A DNA stretch of 64,000 bases from Flavobacterium fluviale (GTDB lineage Bacteria > Bacteroidota > Bacteroidia > Flavobacteriales > Flavobacteriaceae), in NCBI RefSeq assembly GCF_003312915.1, contig NZ_CP030261.1, positions 4,278,001-4,342,000 of the forward strand. The letters are read 5' to 3'. The notes beneath the pieces are model-generated. The model was not told the origin of the DNA, ran no database searches, and was given only the letters and a program-made list of their open reading frames with translations. Shown here in pieces: positions 23,892 to 33,727 of this stretch (positions are counted from its first letter, which is position 1; every line of letters starts with the position of its first letter). Both the position numbers and the translations under genes were made by a program.

Positions 23892-24743
23892 CTATTGATT
23901 AGCGACATGGTAAGCAATTAATCCATCAATAGGTCTTCTCAAAACATTCCCTAATTGAAGTTCATATTTATTGAATGTCTCTTGTAATTCATCTTTTAAA
24001 TAAAATGCAATAGAACCAACGAAATGAACCGGAACTTCTTTACAGTTATCAAACTGCTGAATGTAATTCTTAACGAAAGATTTCATTCCTTTAAAGATTA
24101 TTTTTCTGCAGAACTCAGTGTCTTTGTGCTTAATTAAGAACTTCGCATACGTTGCTAAGTAAGCATTAGGATTTGGTTCTTTATATAATTTATTTTTAAT
24201 AAAATCAGGATCAACGTCATACTCTTTTTCAAGTTCAACAGCTAATTCTTTAGGCATTTTATTAAAATAGTATTTTCTAATTAATTCTTTTCCGAAAACA
24301 TTTCCGCTGCAATCATCCATAACAATGTATCCTAATGACTGTACTTTTTGATGCAATACTTTTCCATCAAAATAACTGCAGTTAGATCCTGTTCCTAAAA
24401 TAGATACAATTGCTTCTTGTCCTTTTGGAGTCGTTGCGTAAACGGCTGCGTAAGTATCTTCCTGAACATCAACAATAGCGTTAACAAAATAGTCTTGGAA
24501 AATTTGTGATAGTGCTGTTTTCATTCTATCAGTACCACATCCGGCACCGTAAAAGAATAAATGGGTAGCATTTTTTTTGTTTTGTAAAATATCAAAACGA
24601 TCGTTTAATCTTTCGATGATTTCTGGACCGTCAAGAATTTCAGGATTCAATCCTAAGGTTTGTGTCGTGAATAATACTTTTCCATTATCATCAATTGCAA
24701 TCCAATCGGCTTTAGTAGATCCACTATCAACTATTAATTTCAT
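23892..24743 (-). CDS. N-acetylglucosamine kinase-like protein (BadF/BadG/BcrA/BcrD ATPase family)
   Basis: A 283-residue member of the ASKHA superfamily. The phosphate loop 1 motif is VDSGSTKADW at the N terminus; phosphate 2 is SILGTGSNCSYF near residue 115 and the adenosine motif is HFVGSIAFYL near residue 243. Closest characterised relatives phosphorylate GlcNAc at position 6. It lies in a block of central-carbon genes (gap, pfkA) upstream and mgsA downstream, which fits a sugar kinase. Another amino-sugar or glucose substrate cannot be excluded. Confidence 0.85.
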   Translation of the reverse strand: MKLIVDSGSTKADWIAIDDNGKVLFTTQTLGLNPEILDGPEIIERLNDRFDILQNKKNATHLFFYGAGCGTDRMKTALSQIFQDYFVNAIVDVQEDTYAAVYATTPKGQEAIVSILGTGSNCSYFDGKVLHQKVQSLGYIVMDDCSGNVFGKELIRKYYFNKMPKELAVELEKEYDVDPDFIKNKLYKEPNPNAYLATYAKFLIKHKDTEFCRKIIFKGMKSFVKNYIQQFDNCKEVPVHFVGSIAFYLKDELQETFNKYELQLGNVLRRPIDGLIAYHVANQ

Positions 24744-24827
24744 TTTTTTTTGTTTTTGGATTAGGTCTTCTCCATTATCAATTTAAAAGTGTGTTTTTTA
24801 CATTAATTATAGAGGTAACAAAATAAG

Positions 24828-24857
24828 AAAATCCCGTTATTTGGATAACGGGATTTT
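24828..24857. terminator. Strong terminator downstream of gap
   Basis: AAAATCCCGTTAT (24828-24840) and ATAACGGGATTTT (24845-24857) form a 13-bp perfect stem with a four-base loop. It separates the pfkA-gap unit from the GlcNAc kinase-mgsA unit. Confidence 0.92.
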
Positions 24858-24873
24858 GCAAAAATATATATTA

Positions 24874-25878
24874 TTATTTTAAACCTGCAATATGTACAGA
24901 TAAATCAATTAATTTGCTTGAGTATCCGTACTCATTGTCATACCAAGAAACTAATTTGAAGAAAGTTGAATTTAATCCAATTCCTGCAGTAGCATCAACG
25001 ATTGAAGTTCTTTTATCAGAAATAAAATCTTGAGAAACAACAGCATCTTCAGTATATCCTAAAATACCTTTCAATTCGTTTTCAGAAGCTTTTTTCAATA
25101 CAGCTAAGATTTCTTCGTAAGTAGTTTCTTTAGCAACTTTTACAGTTAAATCTACTACAGAAACGTCAGCAGTAGGAACACGGAAAGACATTCCAGTTAA
25201 TTTTCCATTTAAAGAAGGGATAACTTTTCCAACCGCTTTTGCAGCACCTGTTGAAGAAGGAATGATATTGATTGCAGCAGCACGTCCACCTCTCCAGTCT
25301 TTTCTAGAAGGTCCGTCAGCAGTCATTTGAGTTGAAGTAGTTGCGTGAACAGTTGTCATTAAACCTTCAACGATTTCGAAATTATCGTGGATAACTTTAG
25401 CTAAAGGAGCTAAACAGTTTGTAGTACAAGAAGCGTTAGAAACAACTAAATCAGAAGCTTTTGCAGTTTCGTGGTTAACTCCCATTACAAACATTGGAGC
25501 ATCTGCAGATGGAGCAGAAATGATTACTTTTTTAGCACCACCTTTAATGTGCTCAGTTGCAGTTTCAATAGTTGTGAAGATACCAGTACATTCAGCAACA
25601 ACATCTACATCAACTTCGTTCCATTTTAAGTCAGCTGGATTTCTTTCTGCAGTGATACGGATGTTTCTTCCGTTTACATAAAGTTTTCCTTCTTTAACTT
25701 CTACAGTTCCATCGAAACGACCGTGAACTGAATCATATTTTAATAAATAAGCTAAGTGATCAACATCTAATAAGTCATTGATTGCAACAACTTCTACATT
25801 ATCTCTATTGAAAGACTCTCTAAAAACGATTCTTCCGATACGTCCAAATCCGTTTATTCCTAATTTTACTTTTGACAT
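24874..25878 (-). CDS. gap: Type I glyceraldehyde-3-phosphate dehydrogenase
   Basis: A 334-residue glycolytic enzyme oxidising glyceraldehyde 3-phosphate to 1,3-bisphosphoglycerate. It has the NAD-binding start KLGINGFGRIGR, the active-site Cys in SNASCTTNCLAPL, the HATTSTQ segment after it, phosphate-binding GRAAAINIIPSSTGAAKAV, and WYDNEYGYS near the C terminus. A hydrophobic residue follows Asp38-like NDLLD, consistent with NAD preference. The gene lies 93 bp downstream of pfkA on the same strand and ends in a strong terminator. Its strand-biased codon use suggests high expression, though I did not calculate this. Confidence 0.97.
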   Translation of the reverse strand: MSKVKLGINGFGRIGRIVFRESFNRDNVEVVAINDLLDVDHLAYLLKYDSVHGRFDGTVEVKEGKLYVNGRNIRITAERNPADLKWNEVDVDVVAECTGIFTTIETATEHIKGGAKKVIISAPSADAPMFVMGVNHETAKASDLVVSNASCTTNCLAPLAKVIHDNFEIVEGLMTTVHATTSTQMTADGPSRKDWRGGRAAAINIIPSSTGAAKAVGKVIPSLNGKLTGMSFRVPTADVSVVDLTVKVAKETTYEEILAVLKKASENELKGILGYTEDAVVSQDFISDKRTSIVDATAGIGLNSTFFKLVSWYDNEYGYSSKLIDLSVHIAGLK

Positions 25879-25971
25879 TTTACTAAATTTTTGCTTTTGT
25901 TTTTAATACACTATTTTCAAAGTCTAATTTCCTCACAATAAACTTCTCTTTCTTTTAAACTTTTATATGGG

Positions 25972-26958
25972 TTATGTCGACATGATGTCTGACACTCTTA
26001 ATAATTCTCTGTCGATTTCAGATTTTCCTTTAATTGCCTGTTCAAGCGGCGTTAAAACCACTTTATCTTCTTTAAGTCCAACCATGTAATTTGATTTTCC
26101 TTCAATTAATGATTCGACTGCTTTCACACCTAAACGACTTGCTAAAACACGGTCAAAACAAGACGGAGAACCACCACGCTGCATGTGTCCTAAAACAGAA
26201 ACACGTACGTCGTATTCAGGTAAATTTGCTTCAACATAATCTTTCAATTCGAATACATTTTTACCAATTTTATCTCCTTCTGCAATTACTACAATACTTG
26301 ATGATTTTCCTGAAGCTTTACTTTTTTGAAGTGAATCTAACAGACGATCTAAGCCTAAATCTTCTTCAGGAATAAGGATTTCTTCTGCACCTGCTCCAAT
26401 ACCTGCATTAAGAGCAATATGACCAGCATCTCTACCCATAACCTCTACAAAGAATAAACGGTTATGTGAACTTGCTGTATCTCTAATTTTATCAATACAA
26501 TCTACAACTGTATTTAAAGCAGTGTCATACCCAAGAGTAAAACTTGTACCATAAATATCATTATCAATTGTACCTGGAATTCCCATTACAGGGAAATTAT
26601 ACTCTGAATTAAAAATCAGACCTCCAGTAAAACTTCCATCTCCGCCAATTACTACCAAAGCATCAATTCCTGCTTTTAATAGGTTTTCGTGTGCTTTTTT
26701 TCTACCTTCAGGGGTTCTAAACTCAACTGAACGAGCCGATTTCAAGATCGTTCCACCTTTGTTTACAATATTATTTACGCTTCGGGGTCCCATTTCTTTG
26801 AAGTCTCCTTCAATCATTCCTTGATACCCTCTATAAATTCCGATGCATTCTATATTATGATATGCGCAAGTTCGAACAACTGATCTAATTGCAGCATTCA
26901 TTCCAGGTGAATCTCCTCCTGAGGTAAGAACACCTACTTTTTTTATTGTTTTTGGCAT
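25972..26958 (-). CDS. pfkA: ATP-dependent 6-phosphofructokinase
   Basis: A 328-residue PfkA-type enzyme that phosphorylates fructose 6-phosphate at C1, the committing step of glycolysis. Motifs: VLTSGGDSPGMNAAIR (ATP site), GGDGSFTGG with the Gly-Asp-Gly-Ser pattern of ATP-using enzymes, GIPGTIDND (catalytic Asp), FVEVMGRDAGHIAL and GHMQRGGSPSCFDR. The presence of Gly rather than Asp after GGDGS favours ATP over pyrophosphate as donor. It is the first gene of the pfkA-gap unit. Confidence 0.96.
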   Translation of the reverse strand: MPKTIKKVGVLTSGGDSPGMNAAIRSVVRTCAYHNIECIGIYRGYQGMIEGDFKEMGPRSVNNIVNKGGTILKSARSVEFRTPEGRKKAHENLLKAGIDALVVIGGDGSFTGGLIFNSEYNFPVMGIPGTIDNDIYGTSFTLGYDTALNTVVDCIDKIRDTASSHNRLFFVEVMGRDAGHIALNAGIGAGAEEILIPEEDLGLDRLLDSLQKSKASGKSSSIVVIAEGDKIGKNVFELKDYVEANLPEYDVRVSVLGHMQRGGSPSCFDRVLASRLGVKAVESLIEGKSNYMVGLKEDKVVLTPLEQAIKGKSEIDRELLRVSDIMST

Positions 26959-27216
26959 TATTTAAGTATTAAAGTGTAAAATTAGCAAACGTTAAGCACT
27001 TTTCAGGTTACGATTATCATAAATTAATAAAATATGTTAAATTCAAACGTTTTCGTTAATAAGTTTTTTATAGGGAAAAATTTCATTTAAAATAATAAAT
27101 CGCTATTTTTTTAATTAAATCGTCAAAATTAACAATACCCAAATGAAGTGTTATAAAAATTTGAATTTCTCGCTCACATGAGGAATTCGAATAGAGCCTC
27201 TAAATTTAGCACAAAA
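26959..27216. other. Intergenic region upstream of pfkA
   Basis: This gap of about 260 bases is very AT-rich. A loose promoter-like word TAACGTTTG lies on the minus strand near 26990, with one base too many between TA and TTTG. No repeat or RNA gene is recognised; the right end borders the tamB terminator. Confidence 0.4.
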
Positions 27217-27242
27217 AAAACCATTATGAGAATAATGGTTTT
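27217..27242 (-). terminator. Terminator of tamB
   Basis: AAAACCATTAT (27217-27227) pairs with ATAATGGTTTT (27232-27242) around four bases; on the minus strand a run of T follows. Confidence 0.9.
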
Positions 27243-27267
27243 ATAAATGCCTATTTTTAACAAACTG

Positions 27268-30200
27268 TTAATAATCGTTGTCTGGAATCAGCCCTTGATT
27301 ATTAGTTGGTTCTTGCTTTTGCTTCTTTTCTTCTTCTTTTTTCTTTTTTTCCTGCTCTTTCTCGGCTTTCTTTTTATTTTTTTCAGCGTCTTTCTTACTT
27401 GTGAAGTTCATATAATCTGGATTAAGGTAAGAATCCTGAAGATCATCTGACGAACTTTTTACGGCTCTTTCAATTTTATGGTTCTTAAACAGCTTATTAA
27501 CCAACTCACTAAAAGTATCAAAATCGACTTCGTAAGATATACCCACACCCTGCGTGTATCCAATCCCTTGACCAATGTAATTGATATCATTCTCCTTATT
27601 AAACAAACGAAGATTCATTGTTCCATCTTCATTTACACGATAAAGTATTTCAATATCGCCAACAATCGCAGATTCATTCACCCCGCCAACAGGCACTCCA
27701 AGCTTACCATTAATTGTAATTCTTTCGTTAACCTGAGAAGATATATTAGCAACAAATTGACCATCGGCCTCCTGCCCCATTCTTCTGTCTGCTGCAATAT
27801 AGTTTAAGTCGATATTTACCTTATCATTATCTGATTTTATAATGTTACCGAATAAACTTGATGCTGTTTCTGACAGTGTTCCTGAGAAATCTCCCTGACT
27901 AAATCCGTCTGTACTCATAAAAGAACCTGTAGACAAAAGATATAATGCCTGTGTCTGACGAATGTCTTTATCGTCCAGCTTATATTGTATTTCCGATTTT
28001 AAAACGCTGCTTACAGATGGAAACTGAATATCAAAATTAGGTTCTGGACTTGCCAAATCCCCTCTTAATCCAATAACAACTTCTACAGGCACCTTTTTAT
28101 TAAATGACGAAGCATTATCTAAAAGTACCGCTGGATTTGCAGATGTTTTGTAAACCGCTTCTAGATTTAACTGGGCACGCATCGGGTTTCCTTCCCAAAT
28201 AATAGAACCTCCTTTTTTAACGGAGAATTTTTTATCGATAAGTCCGCCGTATTTAAAGTTATAAGTTCCTTCGTATGCCTGGAAATCTCCCCACATATTA
28301 AATTTACCGAGCGTATTAATTTTAAATAAAAGCGATCCGTATCCTTTTCCTTTCATACCATGACCAGAATTTCGATCGAGAATAACTTCTACTTCGGCAT
28401 CTGGAGTAATATCAAAATCAAATTCCAGCTCAAGTCCGTTATAGTTCCTTGTTTTTTCGACAATTCCGTTGGCTAGATTATACTTTTCTTTTGATGTAAC
28501 AAAATGAATCCAACTGCTCTCTCCTACGCTTTGTACATTATTAATAGGTATCTTAACTTCGGTTCCTTTTTCAGATTTAGCATCAACTTTTATAAATAAG
28601 CCTTCCACCGGCCCTCTAATACTGGCAGATCCGTTGATAAAAGCTGTTCCAAAATATGCTGCATCATCACTATCCTTTGTATCTAGTGCCAGCAAACGCT
28701 TAGATGTAATATTTAAATCTAATTTCCAGTCTCCAAAATTTTGATGTTCAATACTTCCATTCAACAATCCTTTGGTACCATATTTAGTATCGGTAAGCTG
28801 GTTATTTCTAAATAAGAATTTTTCATTCGTCAAATCAATCACTGTTCGATCGCTTAATTCATAATCGACGTTTAGATAAGGTACAGTCATTCCTGCCTTT
28901 TCAACATACAATCGTCCGTTGATTTCTGGTTTTTTCAGATTACCTACAACAGAGGCATTTCCAGAAACCGAACCGCGCACATTAGAAAGGACATCGCCTC
29001 CAATAGTTCCTAAAGTGGCAAGATTAAATCCTTCCAATTTCAAACTCATATCCATGATCGTTTCTTTGTTCTCTACGGCAAAAGTTCCATTTGCCCTAAA
29101 CGATTCTGTAAAACCATTTTGTATAGACGAATTGACAGTGAATTTCCTAAAGCTTTCGTCTCCAGAAATATCAAAATTAAGTGTTCCCAGCTCCGTCTTA
29201 TTCAAAACCAAATGATCAATCTTTATGGCTGCCGTGGGCTGGTAAACATTCTTATTCTGTTTATAATTGATATTTCCATTCAAATTACCATTGAATACAA
29301 ACTTGGAATTCAAGGGCGTAATTTTATTGATATCAACATCTTCAAAATTCAGCACCAGATCTTTATAATCACTTCCTTTAATAACACCGTTCAAATCAAT
29401 TTTCTGATTTTCGTGAGACAAAATAATATTGTCTATCGTAAAGTTTTTAAAATACTGATCAAATACAATTTGATTATCTTCTTCGGCGTCTTCATTTAAA
29501 TACCATATATAGTCTTTAAATTTCATTTCAGACTTCTTGATTCCGACAATATTGTTTTTATTCTTATCTATTGTATGGTACAAATCGAGATTAAAGTAAT
29601 CCTCACCTTTGTTGCCTCCTTTAAATTCAGAACGAACAAACAATGTATCATTGGATGTAACATTAATCAAGTTAAAATCACGAATCTTATAATAAGGTGT
29701 TTTTATACTGTCTAATTCGATAAACGCATTATAAAGTGTATTTTTATTATCGATATTAATTCGAATATTATCAAATGTATTTTTTGCCGCAGTAATTTTC
29801 TGTGACCTGAAACGGAATTTAAACTCCTGCAGATCCGAATCTATTTTTCCTCGAACAACGGTAGACGAATCAATATTTATATCTGGATACAGCATTTCGA
29901 CCACTTTATCGTAAACACGGAAATTAAAGCGCAAAAACTGTCCTTTTCTAACTTTGTATGGTTTATAATTAGTATATAAACTTCCAACTGAATTCATGAC
30001 CAATTTATCCAATTGATCAAATCTGAATTTTCCAACAATCTTTCCATCCACAACATCATTAGAACTAATCGTAATTGTTCTCAATCGATCTGCATCAAAA
30101 TTGGAATTTATAGTCAGGTCTTCAAATACATAATTAGATTTCGGGTTTTCGTATTCGGCATCTTTAATAAAGATATTCCCTTGAAGATTTTCGATAGAAT

Positions 30201-31788
30201 TTCCTGTTACCTGAACGACAACATCTCCTTTAAAATGAGAAATGGAATCATTTATAAACTTCAGTTTTCTTAAATCTGAATTCTCGACAGTAATGTGAAA
30301 ATCGTAACGGTTTTCTCTCTTGCTCAAATCTACTAAACCATCAAAACTTAAATTTAAGTTGGGGTCATTCACAGCGATTTGTCCTTTGTAATAAGGCAGT
30401 TTAAAATTTCCGTTTACAACGATATTATTATAAGTGTACTTATTATAATCTAACTTGGAAATATCTCCTTTTAAAATAGTATTCAAATATTTTTCGGTAA
30501 AACCAACTCCATCGACATCTAGATTTAAAGTTGTTCTTCCAAGATCTTTTCGATTTAAAACAGCACCTACATCAAAATTTGTCAAGATAATATTTCCCGA
30601 GTAGGAAGCTTTATCTATAAAATCCATATTATTCATATTAAGATCAACCTGCCCGTTTCCAAGATCGGTGGCCATTTTAAAATCTGTTTCTAACGCTGTA
30701 GTTGAAACTTTTGCTTTTCCGACAATATTAAACTTACCAATTCTTTTAAGTTCTTTTGGAAGTTTTTTTCCTAAAACTACTGGAAGCAAAACCACCAAAT
30801 TATCATAACTGGAAAGCAGTTTATCAAATTTGCCATCCATAGAAAATTTCTGCGTTTTACTGCCTAAAAGATTTCTAAAATTTATGGTTCCATTAATTTT
30901 TGATCCGTTAGTATCACTTAATCTTAATCTAGAAAGTGTCAAATTATTAAGCGGACCGCTTAATTTTGTTTTAAGTTTAAAATGCTGATTCTTACCAAGC
31001 CCATCATAAAAATGGCGGATATCGTTTGTAGCAATAGACGCTGAGTCTAATACTACATTGAACTTAACTTTATCTGTAAAATCAAGAAAATCTTCTGGCT
31101 TGTAATTTAAAATCGCTACACCATATAACGAAGATCTTTTGGTTTTAACAGCCAGGCTTTCAACTTTAATCTGCTTTTTGTTATAGCTGAATTTTCCAGC
31201 AAAATTAGAAACATACAAACCACGATGGTCCATAAATGAAAAACGATGAATCATAGTATTTACCTCTGGCCCATACAGTTTAAAATCACTTATGTAAGCA
31301 TTTAGTTTGGTAAAATCTAAGAATAATGGCGTTGCTTTATTTTCATCAACAACAGAAAATCTTCCTTTTTCGATGTACGCATTTTTGGCAGTTAAAAGGA
31401 AATGTTTTGTTGATTTTTTCTTCGGAGTGTTTTCAACTTCAAAAGCTTTTATAAATTTATTGATATTATTTTCATCTTCACCTTTGTAGGTTTTCAGATT
31501 AAATATTAGACCCGTTAAACGCAAATCTCCAAAAATTAAATCGCCGTCAAGTAATCTGCTGAAACTTGCAATATCTGTAGTGATAATATCAGAGTAAATA
31601 AGTGTTTTCTTATGATGATCTAAAATCACCACTTTTTTTAATTTAACACCTCCAAAAATATTAATGGCTGTTTTTTCAACGCTGATATTAACCTTGTAAT
31701 CTTCGTTTAGCCTGTTGGTTACATAATTAGCAATCTGAGTTTGAACAACAGGAAGTGACAGCGTAATAGCAAGTATCAGCAAAAGCAA
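27268..31788 (-). CDS. tamB: TamB-like translocation/assembly module protein (start uncertain)
   Basis: A protein of about 1506 residues with one N-terminal membrane helix, a very long region of repeating short beta strands (AsmA/DUF490 style), and a C-terminal TamB domain (about 1150-1420, with NLNYIAADRRMG, ANISSQVNERITINGKLGVP and EILYRVNEDGTMNLRLFNKEND). TamB proteins form a periplasm-spanning groove for phospholipid transport and outer-membrane assembly. The extreme C terminus is a Lys/Glu-rich tail. The first conventional start is the TTG at 31788, inside the membrane helix. The frame stays open 24 codons further upstream and encodes the basic segment expected before the helix, so the real start is probably non-standard (for example ATT at 31848). 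Divergent from tsaD. Confidence 0.88.
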   Translation of the reverse strand: MLLLILAITLSLPVVQTQIANYVTNRLNEDYKVNISVEKTAINIFGGVKLKKVVILDHHKKTLIYSDIITTDIASFSRLLDGDLIFGDLRLTGLIFNLKTYKGEDENNINKFIKAFEVENTPKKKSTKHFLLTAKNAYIEKGRFSVVDENKATPLFLDFTKLNAYISDFKLYGPEVNTMIHRFSFMDHRGLYVSNFAGKFSYNKKQIKVESLAVKTKRSSLYGVAILNYKPEDFLDFTDKVKFNVVLDSASIATNDIRHFYDGLGKNQHFKLKTKLSGPLNNLTLSRLRLSDTNGSKINGTINFRNLLGSKTQKFSMDGKFDKLLSSYDNLVVLLPVVLGKKLPKELKRIGKFNIVGKAKVSTTALETDFKMATDLGNGQVDLNMNNMDFIDKASYSGNIILTNFDVGAVLNRKDLGRTTLNLDVDGVGFTEKYLNTILKGDISKLDYNKYTYNNIVVNGNFKLPYYKGQIAVNDPNLNLSFDGLVDLSKRENRYDFHITVENSDLRKLKFINDSISHFKGDVVVQVTGNSIENLQGNIFIKDAEYENPKSNYVFEDLTINSNFDADRLRTITISSNDVVDGKIVGKFRFDQLDKLVMNSVGSLYTNYKPYKVRKGQFLRFNFRVYDKVVEMLYPDINIDSSTVVRGKIDSDLQEFKFRFRSQKITAAKNTFDNIRINIDNKNTLYNAFIELDSIKTPYYKIRDFNLINVTSNDTLFVRSEFKGGNKGEDYFNLDLYHTIDKNKNNIVGIKKSEMKFKDYIWYLNEDAEEDNQIVFDQYFKNFTIDNIILSHENQKIDLNGVIKGSDYKDLVLNFEDVDINKITPLNSKFVFNGNLNGNINYKQNKNVYQPTAAIKIDHLVLNKTELGTLNFDISGDESFRKFTVNSSIQNGFTESFRANGTFAVENKETIMDMSLKLEGFNLATLGTIGGDVLSNVRGSVSGNASVVGNLKKPEINGRLYVEKAGMTVPYLNVDYELSDRTVIDLTNEKFLFRNNQLTDTKYGTKGLLNGSIEHQNFGDWKLDLNITSKRLLALDTKDSDDAAYFGTAFINGSASIRGPVEGLFIKVDAKSEKGTEVKIPINNVQSVGESSWIHFVTSKEKYNLANGIVEKTRNYNGLELEFDFDITPDAEVEVILDRNSGHGMKGKGYGSLLFKINTLGKFNMWGDFQAYEGTYNFKYGGLIDKKFSVKKGGSIIWEGNPMRAQLNLEAVYKTSANPAVLLDNASSFNKKVPVEVVIGLRGDLASPEPNFDIQFPSVSSVLKSEIQYKLDDKDIRQTQALYLLSTGSFMSTDGFSQGDFSGTLSETASSLFGNIIKSDNDKVNIDLNYIAADRRMGQEADGQFVANISSQVNERITINGKLGVPVGGVNESAIVGDIEILYRVNEDGTMNLRLFNKENDINYIGQGIGYTQGVGISYEVDFDTFSELVNKLFKNHKIERAVKSSSDDLQDSYLNPDYMNFTSKKDAEKNKKKAEKEQEKKKKEEEKKQKQEPTNNQGLIPDNDY

Positions 31789-31982
31789 AAGTAACCCAAT
31801 TAGGGTTCGAGATATTATTTTCTGTACTTTTCTGATAACTGTTTTAATTTTTGTTTTCTTTTAAATTTATTTGAACAGACAAAGAACGGCTGTTTTTGAT
31901 AAAAATTCTTTAATTTTGGTCACTTCTTAAATCAAATAAATAATTTGATTTGTCAAATATAATTCAAAATTTGTGCCTTTAT

Positions 31983-33005
31983 ATGCAAAATCAAGAGGTT
32001 TTTATTCTAGCCATCGAAAGTTCCTGCGATGATACTGCTGCCGCGGTTTTACATAACGACAAAGTATTGTCAAATGTTGTAGCCAATCAATTAATTCACA
32101 ATCAATACGGAGGTGTTGTTCCTGAATTGGCCTCGCGAGCGCACCAGCAGAATATTGTACCCGTAATAGATGCTGCACTTCGTAAAGCAAATGTACAAAA
32201 AGAACAGTTAAGCGCAATCGCATTTACGCAAGGTCCGGGCTTAATGGGGTCTTTATTAGTCGGAACTTCTTTTAGTAAGTCATTGTCTTTGGCTTTGCAA
32301 ATTCCGTTAATTGCTGTAAATCATATGCATGCCCATATTTTAGCACATTTTATTGATGAAGAAGGATATGACAAACCTGAGTTTCCTTTTTTAGCCTTAA
32401 CTATAAGCGGCGGGCACACACAGATTGTAAAAGTCAGCAGTTTTTTTGATATGGAAATCATAGGAGAAACGACAGATGATGCTGTAGGTGAAGCATTTGA
32501 CAAAAGTGCCAAAATTTTAGGGCTTCCTTATCCAGGCGGACCTTTGATAGATAAATATGCTAAAGAAGGAAATCCAAAAGCTTTTACTTTTACAAAACCA
32601 AAAGTGCCTGGATTAGATTTTAGTTTTTCGGGACTTAAAACTGCTATTTTATATTTCATTCAAAAAAATAAGCAGGCAAACCCAAATTTCATAGAAGAAA
32701 ATCTAAACGATATTTGTGCTTCGATCCAGCATACGATTATCGAAATTTTAATGGATAAAATAAAACTGGCGGTAAAAGAAACCGGGATTAAACAAATCGC
32801 TATTGGCGGAGGTGTTTCTGCCAATTCTGGAATTAGAAACACATTAAAAGAAACAGAAAGCAAATACGGCTGGAAAACTTTTATTCCGAAATTTGAATAC
32901 ACTACAGATAATGCCGCAATGATTGGAATTGTAGGCTATCAAAAATATTTATCAAATCGTTTTGAAACTTCTGCGGTAGTTTCTAAAGCGCGAATTCAAT
33001 TTTAA
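31983..33005 (+). CDS. tsaD: tRNA N6-adenosine threonylcarbamoyltransferase
   Basis: A 340-residue ASKHA-fold protein starting MQNQEVFILAIESSCDDTAAAV. It has the Kae1/TsaD metal-binding HMHAHILAH, the nucleotide loops SGGHTQ and AIGGGVSANSGIR, and the C-terminal TTDNAAMIG. With TsaB, TsaC and TsaE it adds threonylcarbamoyl to A37 of tRNAs reading ANN codons. The longer frame beginning at 31950 adds 11 unsupported residues. It is divergent from tamB, an order common in Bacteroidota, and rsmE begins two bases after its stop codon. Confidence 0.96.
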   Translation: MQNQEVFILAIESSCDDTAAAVLHNDKVLSNVVANQLIHNQYGGVVPELASRAHQQNIVPVIDAALRKANVQKEQLSAIAFTQGPGLMGSLLVGTSFSKSLSLALQIPLIAVNHMHAHILAHFIDEEGYDKPEFPFLALTISGGHTQIVKVSSFFDMEIIGETTDDAVGEAFDKSAKILGLPYPGGPLIDKYAKEGNPKAFTFTKPKVPGLDFSFSGLKTAILYFIQKNKQANPNFIEENLNDICASIQHTIIEILMDKIKLAVKETGIKQIAIGGGVSANSGIRNTLKETESKYGWKTFIPKFEYTTDNAAMIGIVGYQKYLSNRFETSAVVSKARIQF

Positions 33006-33007
33006 TC

Positions 33008-33712
33008 ATGCAGTTATTTTTCAATCCAAATATAGACGAGACCACTCAAAGTTTTTCTTTTGATAAAGAAGAGAGCCGTCACATTATAAAAGTTCTTCGA
33101 AAAAAAGATTCAGATATCCTGCATGTTACCAATGGTTCTGGATTATTGTTTGAAACCCAGATTACATTGGCTTCTGACAATAAATGCATCGTTGAAGTTC
33201 TTTCAATAACGAATGCTGAAAAACCTAAATTTCATTTGCATTTAGCCGTTGCGCCAACTAAAATGAATGATCGTTTTGAGTGGTTTCTGGAAAAAGCAAC
33301 CGAAATTGGAATTCAGGAAATTACACCTATTTTTTGTGATCGTTCGGAACGAAAAGTAATTAATAAAGATCGTTTCGAGAAAATTATTCTTTCGGCAATG
33401 AAACAATGCAACGAAACTTTTCTGCCTAAATTAAATGAAGCAATTTCTTTTAAAGAGTTTATTAAAAAACAGCAAAATGGCTTACAATTGATTGCCCATT
33501 GCGAAGAAACAGATAAAAAATCGCTGAAAGAAGTTTTAAAGCCAAACGAAGATGTTACCATTTTAATTGGCCCAGAAGGTGATTTTTCTGAAAAAGAAAT
33601 AACACTAGCTCTAGAAAACAATTACAAGCCAGTGACTTTAGGAAATACACGTTTGAGAACAGAAACCGCAGCAATTGTGGCTTGCCATAGTGTTGTGTTT
33701 TTTAATGAATAA
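33008..33712 (+). CDS. rsmE: 16S rRNA (uracil(1498)-N(3))-methyltransferase
   Basis: A 234-residue SPOUT methyltransferase: an N-terminal PUA-like domain (about 1-70, with SRHIIKVLRKKDSD) and a C-terminal knotted domain. The SAM-binding knot is LIGPEGDFSEKE and the conserved end is LGNTRLRTETAAIVA. It methylates U1498 in helix 44 of 16S rRNA on the assembled 30S subunit. It is translationally linked to tsaD, making a small RNA-modification operon. Confidence 0.95.
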   Translation: MQLFFNPNIDETTQSFSFDKEESRHIIKVLRKKDSDILHVTNGSGLLFETQITLASDNKCIVEVLSITNAEKPKFHLHLAVAPTKMNDRFEWFLEKATEIGIQEITPIFCDRSERKVINKDRFEKIILSAMKQCNETFLPKLNEAISFKEFIKKQQNGLQLIAHCEETDKKSLKEVLKPNEDVTILIGPEGDFSEKEITLALENNYKPVTLGNTRLRTETAAIVACHSVVFFNE

Positions 33713-33727
33713 ATTAGCAGCACAAAG

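Noticed and set aside
27247..27450. Hydrophobic plus-strand frame rich in Leu/Phe
   Set aside because: It is the shadow of the Lys/Glu-rich C-terminal tail of tamB on the other strand.
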